From: Polyangiaceae bacterium
GTDB taxonomy: Bacteria; Myxococcota_A; Polyangia; Polyangiales; Polyangiaceae
Direction: 5' to 3'
NCBI GenBank assembly: GCA_019637295.1
Contig: JAHBVX010000005.1
Span: 1-64,000, forward strand
DNA: 64,000 nt
Shown piece after piece: positions 25,969-33,282 of this stretch. The first letter of the stretch is position 1; the number at the start of each line of letters is the position of its first letter. The notes under the pieces are model-generated. The model had not been told where the DNA came from, did not search any database, and saw only the letters and a list, made by a program, of their open reading frames with translations. The translations under genes and the position numbers were made by a program.

Positions 25969-26639
25969 TGCCCGGCCGAAACATGATCCTGGGGCCCCTG
26001 GCGTCGGCGTTGCCTCCGATCCCCTACCGCGCGCTCGACCGGCAGGCGGTTTGCACGATCACATTGCCGCCCGGCGTCGTCGTGCCCGACGCCGGCACGA
26101 TCACGATCACGGATCCCCTGGGAACCCCGCTCGTGTTTCAGTTCATCGAAAGCGCCCCGTTCACCGGCGACATCGAGGTCCCCTATACGTCGGCGGACAC
26201 CGCGGCTCAGATGGCCGCGGCCTTCGCCGCCGCGGTCAACGGGGTTGGACCGCCGTGGCCTCCGTTCCCCTTCCGGGCCGTCGCTGGCCCAGGCGGGACG
26301 GTGCGGATCTTCTTCCAGGCTTACGATGAGGTTGGGAACTTCGCGGCGTTGACGAGCACGTTCATTCCGGGCGCCGCATTCACAGGCGGCTCGAGCTATG
26401 GCGCGTGGCTCCAAGTGGCTCAACGCGCGATCGTCGACGACACAGGCAACGTGGTCGCGTTGCCGCTGCTCTGGAGTCCGCTCCGTGGCGCTCAGGCGCG
26501 CCGCGTGCTGCCTGACCTAGAGGCGCGAGGCTTGGTCGAAGGTCTCGTTGCTCCCATCCTCGAGCCCGAGCTCGAGGACCTCGAGGAGCCCGCGCCGCCC
26601 GTCGAGGACCTCGAGGAGCCTGTCCTCGAGGAGCCATGA
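25968..26639 (+). CDS. Beta-rich element protein with EDLEEP repeats at the C-terminus
   Basis: 223 residues from the ATG at 25968. The central region has Thr/Ile strands and Gly/Asp turns (TITITDPLGTPLVFQF; TSADTAAQMAAAFAAAVNGV), a pattern often seen in phage receptor-binding or decoration proteins. The C-terminus is an acidic near-repeat (EDLEEPAPPVEDLEEPVLEEP is two EDLEEP units). Overlap with the next gene is 4 nt. Attachment or surface decoration is a guess from composition. Confidence 0.55.
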   Translation: MPGRNMILGPLASALPPIPYRALDRQAVCTITLPPGVVVPDAGTITITDPLGTPLVFQFIESAPFTGDIEVPYTSADTAAQMAAAFAAAVNGVGPPWPPFPFRAVAGPGGTVRIFFQAYDEVGNFAALTSTFIPGAAFTGGSSYGAWLQVAQRAIVDDTGNVVALPLLWSPLRGAQARRVLPDLEARGLVEGLVAPILEPELEDLEEPAPPVEDLEEPVLEEP

Positions 26640-27253
26640 CGCGGCCGCCCCGCATGGAGAGGTGCCCGCCCAACGCGACCAGCACCGTGGTCGGCGAGGG
26701 CGGCGGGAACGCTTGCGCGGTCTACGTGGCGCAGCCCGCGGGCGACGCCGGCGGCTGGCTCATCGAGTTGTATGCGGATGGTCCGCACGGACGGTTCTGG
26801 GTCCGGACGGATGTGCTCGCGCCCACCGGGCCGGGCGTGCCCGCGCCGCGGATCGTTTGTGTCGAGCACGCGCCCGGTGCCAGCCGGTTCAGCGCGGTGG
26901 TTCACCCGCCGGTCACCGGTGGCGACCGCGGCATCGATGTTGCGGTGAGGTGCGAGGAGGCGCCGTTCGCGGCGCTCGAGCGGATGTCGCGAGCCCTCAT
27001 CCAATATCAGTATGACTCGGGCGCCGCTCCCGGCACCGCGAACGTTCCTCCTGGCGGTCGCGTGAACCAGATCTCCGCCGTGGCTCCCGATGGCGGCCCG
27101 GGCTCGCTCACCATCGGCGGGGGCTCGACGATCACGATCCCGGCGGGACGAACGTTCTCCGAGAGCTTCGCCGACCCGCGCAAACAACTGGTAGGCCCGT
27201 GCGCCGTCGCCTTCGCGGCCGCGCAGTCGTGGTTCGTGTCCTGGGTGCTCTGA
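26636..27253 (+). CDS. Element protein with conserved hydrophobic C-terminus, unknown
   Basis: 205 residues. The first ~120 residues are mixed alpha/beta with no known motif. The last ~50 residues (TIPAGRTFSESFADPRKQLV and AQSWFVSWVL) are closely matched by the truncated copy at 35041-35217 (PSGRTFSEAFADPRKQLV and AQSWFVSWVF), showing this segment is under selection. The end is hydrophobic, as in several other proteins of this element. It overlaps the preceding and following genes by 4 and 1 nt. Confidence 0.6.
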   Translation: MTRPPRMERCPPNATSTVVGEGGGNACAVYVAQPAGDAGGWLIELYADGPHGRFWVRTDVLAPTGPGVPAPRIVCVEHAPGASRFSAVVHPPVTGGDRGIDVAVRCEEAPFAALERMSRALIQYQYDSGAAPGTANVPPGGRVNQISAVAPDGGPGSLTIGGGSTITIPAGRTFSESFADPRKQLVGPCAVAFAAAQSWFVSWVL

Positions 27254-27681
27254 TGGGCTTCCTGCAGGGCATCGGCTTCGGAGGAGCGCCAGTGCAGCAG
27301 CCACAGGGGTTCACGGGCTTCCTCAGCTTCGGGGCCCTCGCATCGGGGGCGGGGACGCTGCTGTACTACCCGCCAGTAATGACGTCCAACGCGTCGTCGA
27401 TCGGGACGTGGCGCGCACCCTGGCCTTGCATACTGCGCAACCCTACATTCTGGCACCAGTCCCCAACTGGGGTCGATGTCCGCACCTATGAGGTCAGGGT
27501 AAATGGCGTGGCAACAGCATGGGTGCTCGCCGTCAGTTCTGGGGCTGCCGGCATCCAAGTAGGTGGGCTTGGGGACATCCCGCTCGCTGCTAGTGACGCT
27601 GTTTCGATCGCGCTAATCAGCGGCGGCAATTTGGCGCAATGCCGCCCGACCTACCAGATTGAAGTGTGGCAAGACCCATGA
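27253..27681 (+). CDS. Small Gly-rich element protein, unknown
   Basis: 142 residues starting MGFLQGIGFGG in a TGATG overlap. The remnant at 35217 keeps the same start (MGFAHGLGFGG), so the N-terminus is right. Body residues look beta-rich (RTYEVRVNGVATAWVLAVSS). Local GC is lower and codon use less biased than in neighbours (27,360-27,660), a hint of more recent acquisition of this part. A virion surface role is possible but unproven. Confidence 0.6.
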   Translation: MGFLQGIGFGGAPVQQPQGFTGFLSFGALASGAGTLLYYPPVMTSNASSIGTWRAPWPCILRNPTFWHQSPTGVDVRTYEVRVNGVATAWVLAVSSGAAGIQVGGLGDIPLAASDAVSIALISGGNLAQCRPTYQIEVWQDP

Positions 27682-27857
27682 TCACCATCCCCTTCCGACT
27701 CGTACAAATCACCCAAGGCGCCGTCGACGGTCCGATCATGCTCAGGCTGGTGGCCGACGACGGGAACGCCCTGTCATTCACGCTGGACGACGCTCAGCAA
27801 CTCAAGTCGCTGCAGGTCGGGCAGACCATCCGGGTGCAGCTCGAGCTCCCGCCGTGA
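27678..27857 (+). CDS. Short beta-type element protein
   Basis: 59 residues from the ATG at 27678, which overlaps the previous stop as ATGA; an in-frame GTG 12 nt upstream is an alternative. The sequence alternates strands (ITIPFRLVQITQG, LRLVADDGNALSFTL, IRVQLELPP) and looks like a small beta-barrel or accessory subunit. It overlaps the lysozyme gene start by 4 nt. Confidence 0.5.
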   Translation: MITIPFRLVQITQGAVDGPIMLRLVADDGNALSFTLDDAQQLKSLQVGQTIRVQLELPP

Positions 27858-28591
27858 CGGACTGGCGGGAGTTCTCGGACGGGTGGAGGACCTGGACGCA
27901 GGTCGACACGCTCGCGCGCTGGCGGTACGTCGCCGGCGGCGACATCGAGGCAATGAGCTCGAGCGGCAAGGAGCTCGACCTGTCGCCCGATGCGCTCCCG
28001 GACAACTACCTCTCGACGGCCAAGAAGCGGGTGCCGGAATTCGCTCAGCAGATTCACTCGGTGACCGGCGACGCCTTCTACACCCGGGCGTTGCTCGCCA
28101 TCGGCCTGCATGAGACGGGGTTCCGCCCCCTGCCGATGTTCGGAGACTGCCGAGACAAGAACGACAAAAAGAAAGTCGTCCCGTGCTGGGCAGCCAACGC
28201 GGCTCCCCCCTTGTCCGTGGGCTGGTATCAGTTCCTTCGGTCCACAGCCAAGAGCCTCGGTGCGTCGTGGGACGAGCTCGCGAGCTCGCCGACAGCGAAC
28301 CACAAGGCCGCGCTCACGCTGGCGATGAAGTGGGCGCCGCATACCGGCAAGGACTTTCCCGCGCTCGCGGCCCGCTGGAACGCCGGCTCGATCCGCCCGG
28401 ACGCCACGAAGGACTGGGGGGTGGTGACCTGGGCCGCGAACACCCTCACCCGCTACGCCCGTTGCTGGAACGCCATCGGCCACGTCCTGCGAAGCGGGAT
28501 CGGCGTGAGTCAAGGAACGGCTGCCGGCGGAGAGCTTGACGTCGTCGGTGCTGGTGCTCTCCTCGTAATATGCTGGACGCTCCTCGAATGA
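27854..28591 (+). CDS. GH23/SLT-type lysozyme with C-terminal membrane anchor
   Basis: 245 residues from a GTG (GTGA overlap). Residues ~60-220 show the lytic transglycosylase pattern: AIGLHETGF with the likely catalytic Glu87, SVGWYQFLRSTAKSLG, and ALAARWNAGS (the YNAG-like motif). It should cleave peptidoglycan glycan strands. The last residues (VVGAGALLVICWTLLE) form a hydrophobic anchor, unusual for a phage endolysin and better suited to a particle-bound entry enzyme. A truncated homologue lies at 35217-35817 with Glu retained. Confidence 0.8.
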   Translation: MTDWREFSDGWRTWTQVDTLARWRYVAGGDIEAMSSSGKELDLSPDALPDNYLSTAKKRVPEFAQQIHSVTGDAFYTRALLAIGLHETGFRPLPMFGDCRDKNDKKKVVPCWAANAAPPLSVGWYQFLRSTAKSLGASWDELASSPTANHKAALTLAMKWAPHTGKDFPALAARWNAGSIRPDATKDWGVVTWAANTLTRYARCWNAIGHVLRSGIGVSQGTAAGGELDVVGAGALLVICWTLLE

Positions 28592-28893
28592 GACTCGGTG
28601 CTGGACATGTCATCGATCTGGTGGCCATCGCGGCGTTCACGCTCCTGGCCGCGCTGGACAAGGTGCCCGCTGCCGTCACGGCGTCCGTCGTGACTATGAT
28701 CGTCGCGGCGCGCTTCCGTCCGCCGGTGGACTACCCCAAGCCGCCTTCGTCCACCGGTCGTTCCCTTCGGCCGCCCGGCGCGACGGTCCGGCCCCCGCCG
28801 GCGGCGAGCTCGCCGAGTTCGGACGGGAGCATCGTCTCGTTCGCCCGCGCCGCCTGGTGTTTTCTGAAACGCGAGGTAAATTGGATCAAATGA
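28588..28893 (+). CDS. Holin-like small membrane protein
   Basis: 101 residues from the ATG at 28588 (ATGA overlap with the lysozyme). Two adjacent hydrophobic segments (VIDLVAIAAFTLLAALD and VTASVVTMIVAARF) are followed by a Pro/Ser-rich basic tail ending KREVNWIK. Size, topology and position directly after a cell-wall hydrolase suggest a holin. There is no separate confirmation, and a virion membrane protein is equally possible. The related remnant lacks this gene. Confidence 0.5.
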   Translation: MRLGAGHVIDLVAIAAFTLLAALDKVPAAVTASVVTMIVAARFRPPVDYPKPPSSTGRSLRPPGATVRPPPAASSPSSDGSIVSFARAAWCFLKREVNWIK

Positions 28894-29117
28894 AGAAGCC
28901 GCGCGATCCTCGCTCCTCCGACCTAGCGCGCGCCGGCGACGTCATCGACGCGGCGGACCGCGCCGCTGCCGAGCTCGAGCGGCTCGGTGCGCAAGACTCG
29001 GCGCTGGCCTTCCAGATACTCGGTCGGGCTATAGCCGCAATCGGACGGCACGCTCCGGGGTGGAGCGGCTCCCTCGCCGGCCCTCTCACGAAGCGTGCGC
29101 TGGGAGGCCTACATTGA
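28890..29117 (+). CDS. Small element protein conserved in the neighbouring remnant
   Basis: 75 residues, ATGA overlap with the holin-like gene. Helical with charged N-terminus; the C-terminus HAPGWSGSLAGPLTKRALGG is nearly repeated in the 74-residue product of 35833-36057 (HTPGWSGSISNPLTRRALGG). Conservation is concentrated in that last third, which may be a binding or assembly signal. Function is unknown. Confidence 0.65.
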   Translation: MKKPRDPRSSDLARAGDVIDAADRAAAELERLGAQDSALAFQILGRAIAAIGRHAPGWSGSLAGPLTKRALGGLH

Positions 29118-29125
29118 TTGACGCG

Positions 29126-29500
29126 ATGACCTACTTCCGCGCATGCGACGCCGAGCGGCGTCGCCTCGGACGTGACCTGACGCGGACGGACTACGATCGG
29201 CTCCGTGCGCGGCTCTTGGGCCCGAAGCGCTCGAGCAGCTCGACGAGTTCGAAGACCTCGGCCAAGCGCAAGCGCTCGAGCAGCTCGACCAGGTCGAGCT
29301 CGAGGAAGGCCTCGAAGGCCTCGACCAAGCGCAAGCGCTCGAGCAGCTCGACCAGGTCGAGCTCGAGGAAGGCCTCGAAGGCCTCGACCAAGCGCAAGCG
29401 CTCGAGCAGCTCGACCAGGTCCTCGAGGAAGGCCTCGAAGAAGGTTTCCAAGCGCTCGAGCTCGAAGCGCAAGACTGCAACCAAAAAGAAGAGCCGGTGA
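29126..29500 (+). CDS. Histone-H1-like Lys/Arg/Ser repeat protein
   Basis: About 124 residues from the ATG at 29126; a TTG at 29114 overlapping the previous stop is an alternative start. The N-terminal ~32 residues are ordinary (MTYFRACDAERRRLGRDL). The rest is a highly basic, unstructured repeat built from 21-residue units (for example KRKRSSSSTRSSSRKASKAS). The composition is that of DNA-condensing histone-like or phage core proteins. A functional counterpart with different repeats lies at 36057-36404. DNA packing inside a particle is the simplest role; this is inference. Confidence 0.7.
   Translation: MTYFRACDAERRRLGRDLTRTDYDRLRARLLGPKRSSSSTSSKTSAKRKRSSSSTRSSSRKASKASTKRKRSSSSTRSSSRKASKASTKRKRSSSSTRSSRKASKKVSKRSSSKRKTATKKKSR
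29263..29451 (+). repeat. 63-bp coding tandem repeat
   Basis: Two full 63-bp units (29263-29325, 29326-29388) and a shortened third lie inside the basic-protein gene. The period is a multiple of three, so the protein frame is kept. The opposite strand is also open over this stretch, but only because of the repeat composition. Confidence 0.85.
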
Positions 29501-29523
29501 GCGACACGCCGGCACCGGATCAA

Positions 29524-29562
29524 GGGCGCCCGCTGGCGTAACTGCAACGCCAGCGGGCGCCC
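29524..29562 (+). terminator. 15-bp perfect hairpin in the middle of the element operon
   Basis: GGGCGCCCGCTGGCG (29524-29538) pairs fully with 29548-29562 across a 9-nt loop. It lies 24 nt after the basic-protein stop and 14 nt before the next start, in one of the few gaps of the chain, so it probably divides the operon or stabilises the upstream message. No T-run follows. Confidence 0.65.
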
Positions 29563-29575
29563 AGTCGCTTGTGAC

Positions 29576-30043
29576 ATGTACTTTTTCGTTCGCCGATGGG
29601 AATCCCGCGAAGCGCCTGGCACTGGCCAGGCGTGGCCGTTCCGCGTCGTGTGGGGTGCGTCGACCACGCCCGTGCAGTTCGACCACCATATGGGCGGCGC
29701 CGACTATCAGCGCGTTGCGCTCGTCGTCGAAGGCCAGAAGTTCTTCCCTACCTTGCGCGGCATCGCGCTCCGTCGCGCCGTCGAGCTCTGGGTGTGGCGC
29801 AACGGCGCATGGCACCGCTCCGGCGTCGCGTACGATCCGGCGGCGGGTGAATACCGGTGGCGGACGCCCGCAATGGACTGGACGTTCAGCTTCCCCAGCG
29901 GGCAGCGATTCGCCCAGGTCGCACCGAGCGGCTTCGAGCGCTGGCGCGCCGCCGCTCAGGGCGTCGATCGCTTCGCCGTGCATTCCGCGGAACCCCTACC
30001 GCCGACCGACGTTGCCGCGTTGCCGTTGCGAGCCCACGCATGA
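29576..30043 (+). CDS. Element protein of unknown function
   Basis: 155 residues directly after the 15-bp hairpin. Rich in Trp/Phe and strands (PFRVVWGAS, RVALVVEGQKFFPTL, LWVWRNGAWHRSG), so probably a compact beta domain. No membrane segment or catalytic motif. It overlaps the CHAP-like gene by 4 nt and may be expressed with it. Confidence 0.55.
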   Translation: MYFFVRRWESREAPGTGQAWPFRVVWGASTTPVQFDHHMGGADYQRVALVVEGQKFFPTLRGIALRRAVELWVWRNGAWHRSGVAYDPAAGEYRWRTPAMDWTFSFPSGQRFAQVAPSGFERWRAAAQGVDRFAVHSAEPLPPTDVAALPLRAHA

Positions 30044-30615
30044 TCTCCGGCGGGCGCGTCGTCGAATGGTCCCTCGCCGAGCGCGCGCGGTGGCCCGGCG
30101 GCAAGCCGTCGGCCGCGCGCATCGCGGAGTACTTCGCGCCGTGCGTTCGCAATGGGAAACCGCTCGGGCTCACTGCTGGGAACTGGTGCGCGGCGGGCGC
30201 GTGCTTCGCCGCCGCGTCGATGGTCGGCACGACGAAGCTCGAGAGCGCCGGCGTGCCCCACGCGTACCGCGGCGCCGGGCTCGAGCTTCAGACGGACGCT
30301 CAGAAGCTCGGCGCCTGGGACGCCGCCCCGAAGCCCATCGTGTCCTTGGGTGACACAGTCGGCCCGGGCGACCTCGCCATCTTCGAACGCGGCGCCGAGG
30401 ACTGGATGCGCCACGTGGGCCGCGTCATCCGCACGACGCCCACGGGCTTCGAGAGCATCGACGCGAACGGCTCCGGCGCGGCCTGGGCCGTCACGACCTA
30501 CCCGTGGAACCATCCGCGGCTTCTGGGCTTCATTCGGTGGCCGCGGAGCTCGAGCTTGAGCGGGCTCGAGCTTCTGGCCATCGGCTGGGGCCTCTACGAG
30601 CTGGCAACGGGGTAG
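30040..30615 (+). CDS. CHAP/NlpC-like cysteine peptidase or amidase with C-terminal anchor
   Basis: 191 residues. The likely nucleophile is Cys50 in GNWCAAGACF, followed by VGPGDLAIF, His125 in MRHVGRVI and Asn143 in ESIDANG, giving the Cys-His-Asn order of CHAP and NlpC/P60 domains. These cut peptidoglycan peptides. The C-terminus SLSGLELLAIGWGLYELATG is hydrophobic and resembles the ends of the lysozyme and hydrolase in this element. Together with the lysozyme this gives both glycan- and peptide-cleaving activities. The catalytic assignment rests on motif order only. Confidence 0.6.
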   Translation: MISGGRVVEWSLAERARWPGGKPSAARIAEYFAPCVRNGKPLGLTAGNWCAAGACFAAASMVGTTKLESAGVPHAYRGAGLELQTDAQKLGAWDAAPKPIVSLGDTVGPGDLAIFERGAEDWMRHVGRVIRTTPTGFESIDANGSGAAWAVTTYPWNHPRLLGFIRWPRSSSLSGLELLAIGWGLYELATG

Positions 30616-30914
30616 AACCCGATTCCACCCGGTTTCGCCGGGTTTCGCCGGGTTTCGCCGGCATTACCCATTCCCGGGCCGTAGCGGCTGCTCTGAGGCG
30701 CTTTGTGGGCTGGGGGTACCCCCGGTGCCAATCGCCCCCGATCAAGAGCGCCTCGGGCCGGTTGCGCCGCCGCAATCAGCATCCACGCCCCGGGCCATGG
30801 ATTGACCTGGACGGACGGCCAGCTCATCATGGCGGGCATGGGCAAGGTTCGGGCAGCGATTCGCCAAGGGTTTTTCAACGTTTTGCCAACGTTTTGCCAA
30901 GCCGGTGTCCGCGA
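30616..30914. other. Noncoding 300-bp region with short tandem repeats
   Basis: This is the longest gap inside the element. It holds three exact 10-bp copies of GGTTTCGCCG (30631-30660, one helical turn apart) and two 11-bp copies of CAACGTTTTGC (30876-30897). A 13-bp CCGGTGTCCGCGA occurs at 30902-30914 and again at 30936-30948. A possible promoter TTGACC-17 nt-CATCAT lies at 30802-30830. It could be a regulatory region for the second half of the operon or a replication or packaging site. Confidence 0.5.
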
Positions 30915-31649
30915 ATGGTCGTGATTTGGTGCGGTCCGGTGTCCGCGAGCAACCTCGCGAACGCCCAATGGCAGGGTGAAAAGCCAAAAATCATCACCCT
31001 GAACAGCGGTCCGGGCGGAAAAGTCGGCTCCACGGCCTTCGAGCAGCTCGCCGCGCAGTACGCGAGCAGTCACGGCAGCCCGCTCCGGGGCGCCCTGGCC
31101 GCCGGCAAGGTCGACCCGAACACCAGCGAGCCCGTCGTGCTCGGCGCCTTCAGCGCCGGGTGGGGGCTCGTGGAGGCCATCCTGCGAGTCCCCGAGGACC
31201 GCGCACGCGTCCGGGCCGTCGGAGCCTTCGACGCGTACTACACCGGCCCCGGCAAAGGCCGGAAGCCGGGCTACTCGGCCTTCGCCGAGCTCGCCGCCAA
31301 CGGCCAGAAGGCGATGGTCATGACCAGCTCGCACATCGCCGGGCCGACCTACCCATCGAGCGCGGCGAGCACCGACGCTCTGATGCAGCCGATCGGGCTC
31401 GGACCGATCCCGCTCCGCTCCGTGCCACCGGCAGAGTGCGAGCTCGCCGCCGGCCGCGGCGCGTTGCGCTGGTACGTGTACAAGAACCGCAGCACCGGCG
31501 CCGCGTCCCACTCGCAGCACGCCACCGTGTTGGCGCCCGCGTTCTTGCCCGAGCTCGTGCACGGGCAGATCGGGACCGGCGGCGGAGCGGACATGCTGGT
31601 CGTCGGGCTCGGCGCCTACGTCGCCGGCGTCGAGCTCGGATGGTGGTGA
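30915..31649 (+). CDS. Serine-hydrolase-like (alpha/beta) protein with C-terminal anchor
   Basis: 244 residues from the ATG at 30915. A nucleophile elbow-like GAFSAGWG places Ser80 after a hydrophobic strand (PVVLG), and a His near the end (SQHATVLAP) could complete the triad. The N-terminal IITLNSGPGG may form the oxyanion turn. The protein ends in a membrane-type segment (MLVVGLGAYVAGVELGWW). An esterase acting on host lipid or capsule is plausible. The GxSxG pattern alone is weak, so this is tentative. Confidence 0.5.
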   Translation: MVVIWCGPVSASNLANAQWQGEKPKIITLNSGPGGKVGSTAFEQLAAQYASSHGSPLRGALAAGKVDPNTSEPVVLGAFSAGWGLVEAILRVPEDRARVRAVGAFDAYYTGPGKGRKPGYSAFAELAANGQKAMVMTSSHIAGPTYPSSAASTDALMQPIGLGPIPLRSVPPAECELAAGRGALRWYVYKNRSTGAASHSQHATVLAPAFLPELVHGQIGTGGGADMLVVGLGAYVAGVELGWW

Positions 31650-31650
31650 C

Positions 31651-31860
31651 GTGCGGCGCGGCCACCTCGAAGTCGAGTTTCAGGCCGAGGGCGGAGACGT
31701 AGTGTTCTCGTGGCGCTCGAGCGACGGGCACGGGTCGATGCGAGTGAGCCGCCCGGGGTTGCGCGCCATCGCGGCGCTTGCCGAACGCGCCGCGATGGCG
31801 CGCTCGAGCGAAGACGACTACGAAGCGCGCTGCGAAGTGCGCGGAGAGGTGATCACGTGA
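31651..31860 (+). CDS. Small element protein of unknown function
   Basis: 69 residues from a GTG 1 nt after the previous stop. N-terminal strands (HLEVEFQAEGGDVVFSW) and a helical Ala/Arg-rich middle (GLRAIAALAERAAMA). It overlaps the next gene by 4 nt (GTGA), which is the main support for its reality. Confidence 0.5.
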   Translation: MRRGHLEVEFQAEGGDVVFSWRSSDGHGSMRVSRPGLRAIAALAERAAMARSSEDDYEARCEVRGEVIT

Positions 31861-32519
31861 CCGAAGAAGTTGAATGTCATCCGCTGTTCGTCGACGACGG
31901 CGAGAAACCACCCCTCGCCGAACCCATCGGCGTGATCTACGTGCAGCGCTTCTCGAAGGGCGCCACGGCTACGATCGACGTCGTGCTCGCCGGCGACCTC
32001 GAAGACGAGATGAGCGTGCTCGAGCGCTACGGTCCCGGTCAGTACGTCCTGATCGGTCGCAACCTCTCGAAGAGTAAGATCCTGCGCCGCGCGACAGTGA
32101 GTGTCGACGCTCCCGCCGGCACCCACGAGGACGCGCCAGCCGCGGCGGCGCCAGCCGCGGCGCCGCAGGCGGCCGTGCCGGCACACGACCGGTCGGATCT
32201 CTTGCTGAAGAGCGTCATGGATCTGAGCATGCAACTGGTCTCGCAGAGCGAGAAGCATTCGATCATGCTCGTGAAGGCCATCAGCGATCTGAGCGGCGCG
32301 CGGCTCGCCGATCAGCGGGACATGATCACCGCGCTCGGCAAGAACGCCGGCGGCAACAGCGGCACCGAAGCCCTCGAGAAGGGCCTCGAGCTCGGCCTGT
32401 CGATGGCAGAGGTGATGGCGAACGCGAGCAAAGACGAAAGCGGCGTCGAAGAGATCGTGAAGGGCTTCGCTCAGGGGATGTCCGCCATGAGCGACATGCA
32501 GAAGGGCGCCCAGTCGTGA
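31857..32519 (+). CDS. Element protein with central Ala/Pro linker and helical C-terminus
   Basis: 220 residues from a GTG. The N-terminal ~85 residues are mixed and beta-rich (GVIYVQRFSKGATATIDVVL). An Ala/Pro linker follows (~95-117), then long helices (DLLLKSVMDLSMQLVSQSEK, ALEKGLELGLSMAEVMANAS) ending in a Met-rich tail. It is probably oligomeric through the helical part. No family recognised. Overlaps both neighbours by 4 nt. Confidence 0.6.
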   Translation: MTEEVECHPLFVDDGEKPPLAEPIGVIYVQRFSKGATATIDVVLAGDLEDEMSVLERYGPGQYVLIGRNLSKSKILRRATVSVDAPAGTHEDAPAAAAPAAAPQAAVPAHDRSDLLLKSVMDLSMQLVSQSEKHSIMLVKAISDLSGARLADQRDMITALGKNAGGNSGTEALEKGLELGLSMAEVMANASKDESGVEEIVKGFAQGMSAMSDMQKGAQS

Positions 32520-33037
32520 CGGTGCGGCGAGTGTCGTTCGCGAACGACACAGAGAAGTTCAACTTCCTCGCCGCCGTCGGCGAGTCCTTCGGTCGGCACC
32601 CCGAGCTCGTGGATCTCGCTCACCGGCTCGCCGGGCACTTGCGGCCCGATGACTACGTCGGCCGCGCGACTCAGATCCATCGGTTCGTGCGGGACGGGAT
32701 CAAGTACCAACGCGACCCGGGCCAGGTCGAGCAGCTCGCCGATCCGATCAGCGTCCTGCAACGCGGGTACGATGATTGTGACGGGAAGGTCGTGCTCGCG
32801 GTGGCGCTCATGCGCGCGCTGGGCCTCGAGGCCGAGCCGCACGGGCTCTGGCAAGGCGACGTGCTCAAGCACGTGCAGTACCGCGTCCGGTGGCCCGGCT
32901 CCGGGGACGCGCCCTTCGAGTTGCGCGCCCCCGGCGGCTGGGTCCGCGGCGAGGTCACTATCCGCGGCGCCGAGCTCGGGCAGGACCCGTACTCGGTTCC
33001 TCGTGATCCTGAGACGGGGCGGCTTCCCCTAGCTTAG
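32516..33037 (+). CDS. Transglutaminase-like cysteine protease fold
   Basis: 173 residues from a GTG. The segment FVRDGIKYQRDPGQVEQLAD then GYDDCDGKVVLAVALMRALG matches the core of bacterial transglutaminase-like domains, with Cys88 as nucleophile and His near residue 118 (LKHVQYRVRW) as a candidate base. Related domains act as proteases or crosslinkers; in a phage it may process or crosslink structural proteins. It is the last gene of the plus-strand chain and converges with the minus-strand set. Confidence 0.7.
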   Translation: MTVRRVSFANDTEKFNFLAAVGESFGRHPELVDLAHRLAGHLRPDDYVGRATQIHRFVRDGIKYQRDPGQVEQLADPISVLQRGYDDCDGKVVLAVALMRALGLEAEPHGLWQGDVLKHVQYRVRWPGSGDAPFELRAPGGWVRGEVTIRGAELGQDPYSVPRDPETGRLPLA

Positions 33038-33282
33038 CCATCCTTGAAGCCCTGGCGGAGCTGCTCGAGCTGGTCATCTGGCACGCGCCATTGGGCCGTC
33101 AACGACTTCTCGTTGCGCAACTCGTAGATTAGGCCGTCTCTCAACCGAACCGTCAGGTGGCCAGATGACGGCCAGAACAGGAGCGCCTCGCCGCCGGCGT
33201 GCGGTGTGAACCCCACGAGCTCGACCTCTTTCTTCGCGCCGCCTCGATGCTCGAGGCGCACCAACGACCGGAGCGGCGTCAT
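33034..33282 (-). CDS. Small element protein of unknown function
   Basis: 82 residues. Strand-rich (KKEVELVGFTPHAGGEALLF; HLTVRLRDGLIYELR) with a charged helical C-terminus (DDQLEQLRQGFKDG). It overlaps the upstream Cys-rich gene by 4 nt and its stop interlocks with the transglutaminase-like stop, so the two operons converge without a gap. Confidence 0.5.
   Translation of the reverse strand: MTPLRSLVRLEHRGGAKKEVELVGFTPHAGGEALLFWPSSGHLTVRLRDGLIYELRNEKSLTAQWRVPDDQLEQLRQGFKDG

Noticed and set aside
29191-29667. Minus-strand frame across the basic-protein repeats (FLELDLVELLERLRLVEAFEA-type repeats)
   Set aside because: It exists because the 63-bp repeat is open on both strands. The plus strand has the overlapping gene chain and the conserved neighbour, the minus frame has neither.
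31000-31060. SGPGGKVGST in the hydrolase-like protein as a Walker A packaging ATPase
   Set aside because: The spacing is not GxxxxGK[S/T], no Walker B follows, and the downstream GAFSAGWG fits a hydrolase elbow better.
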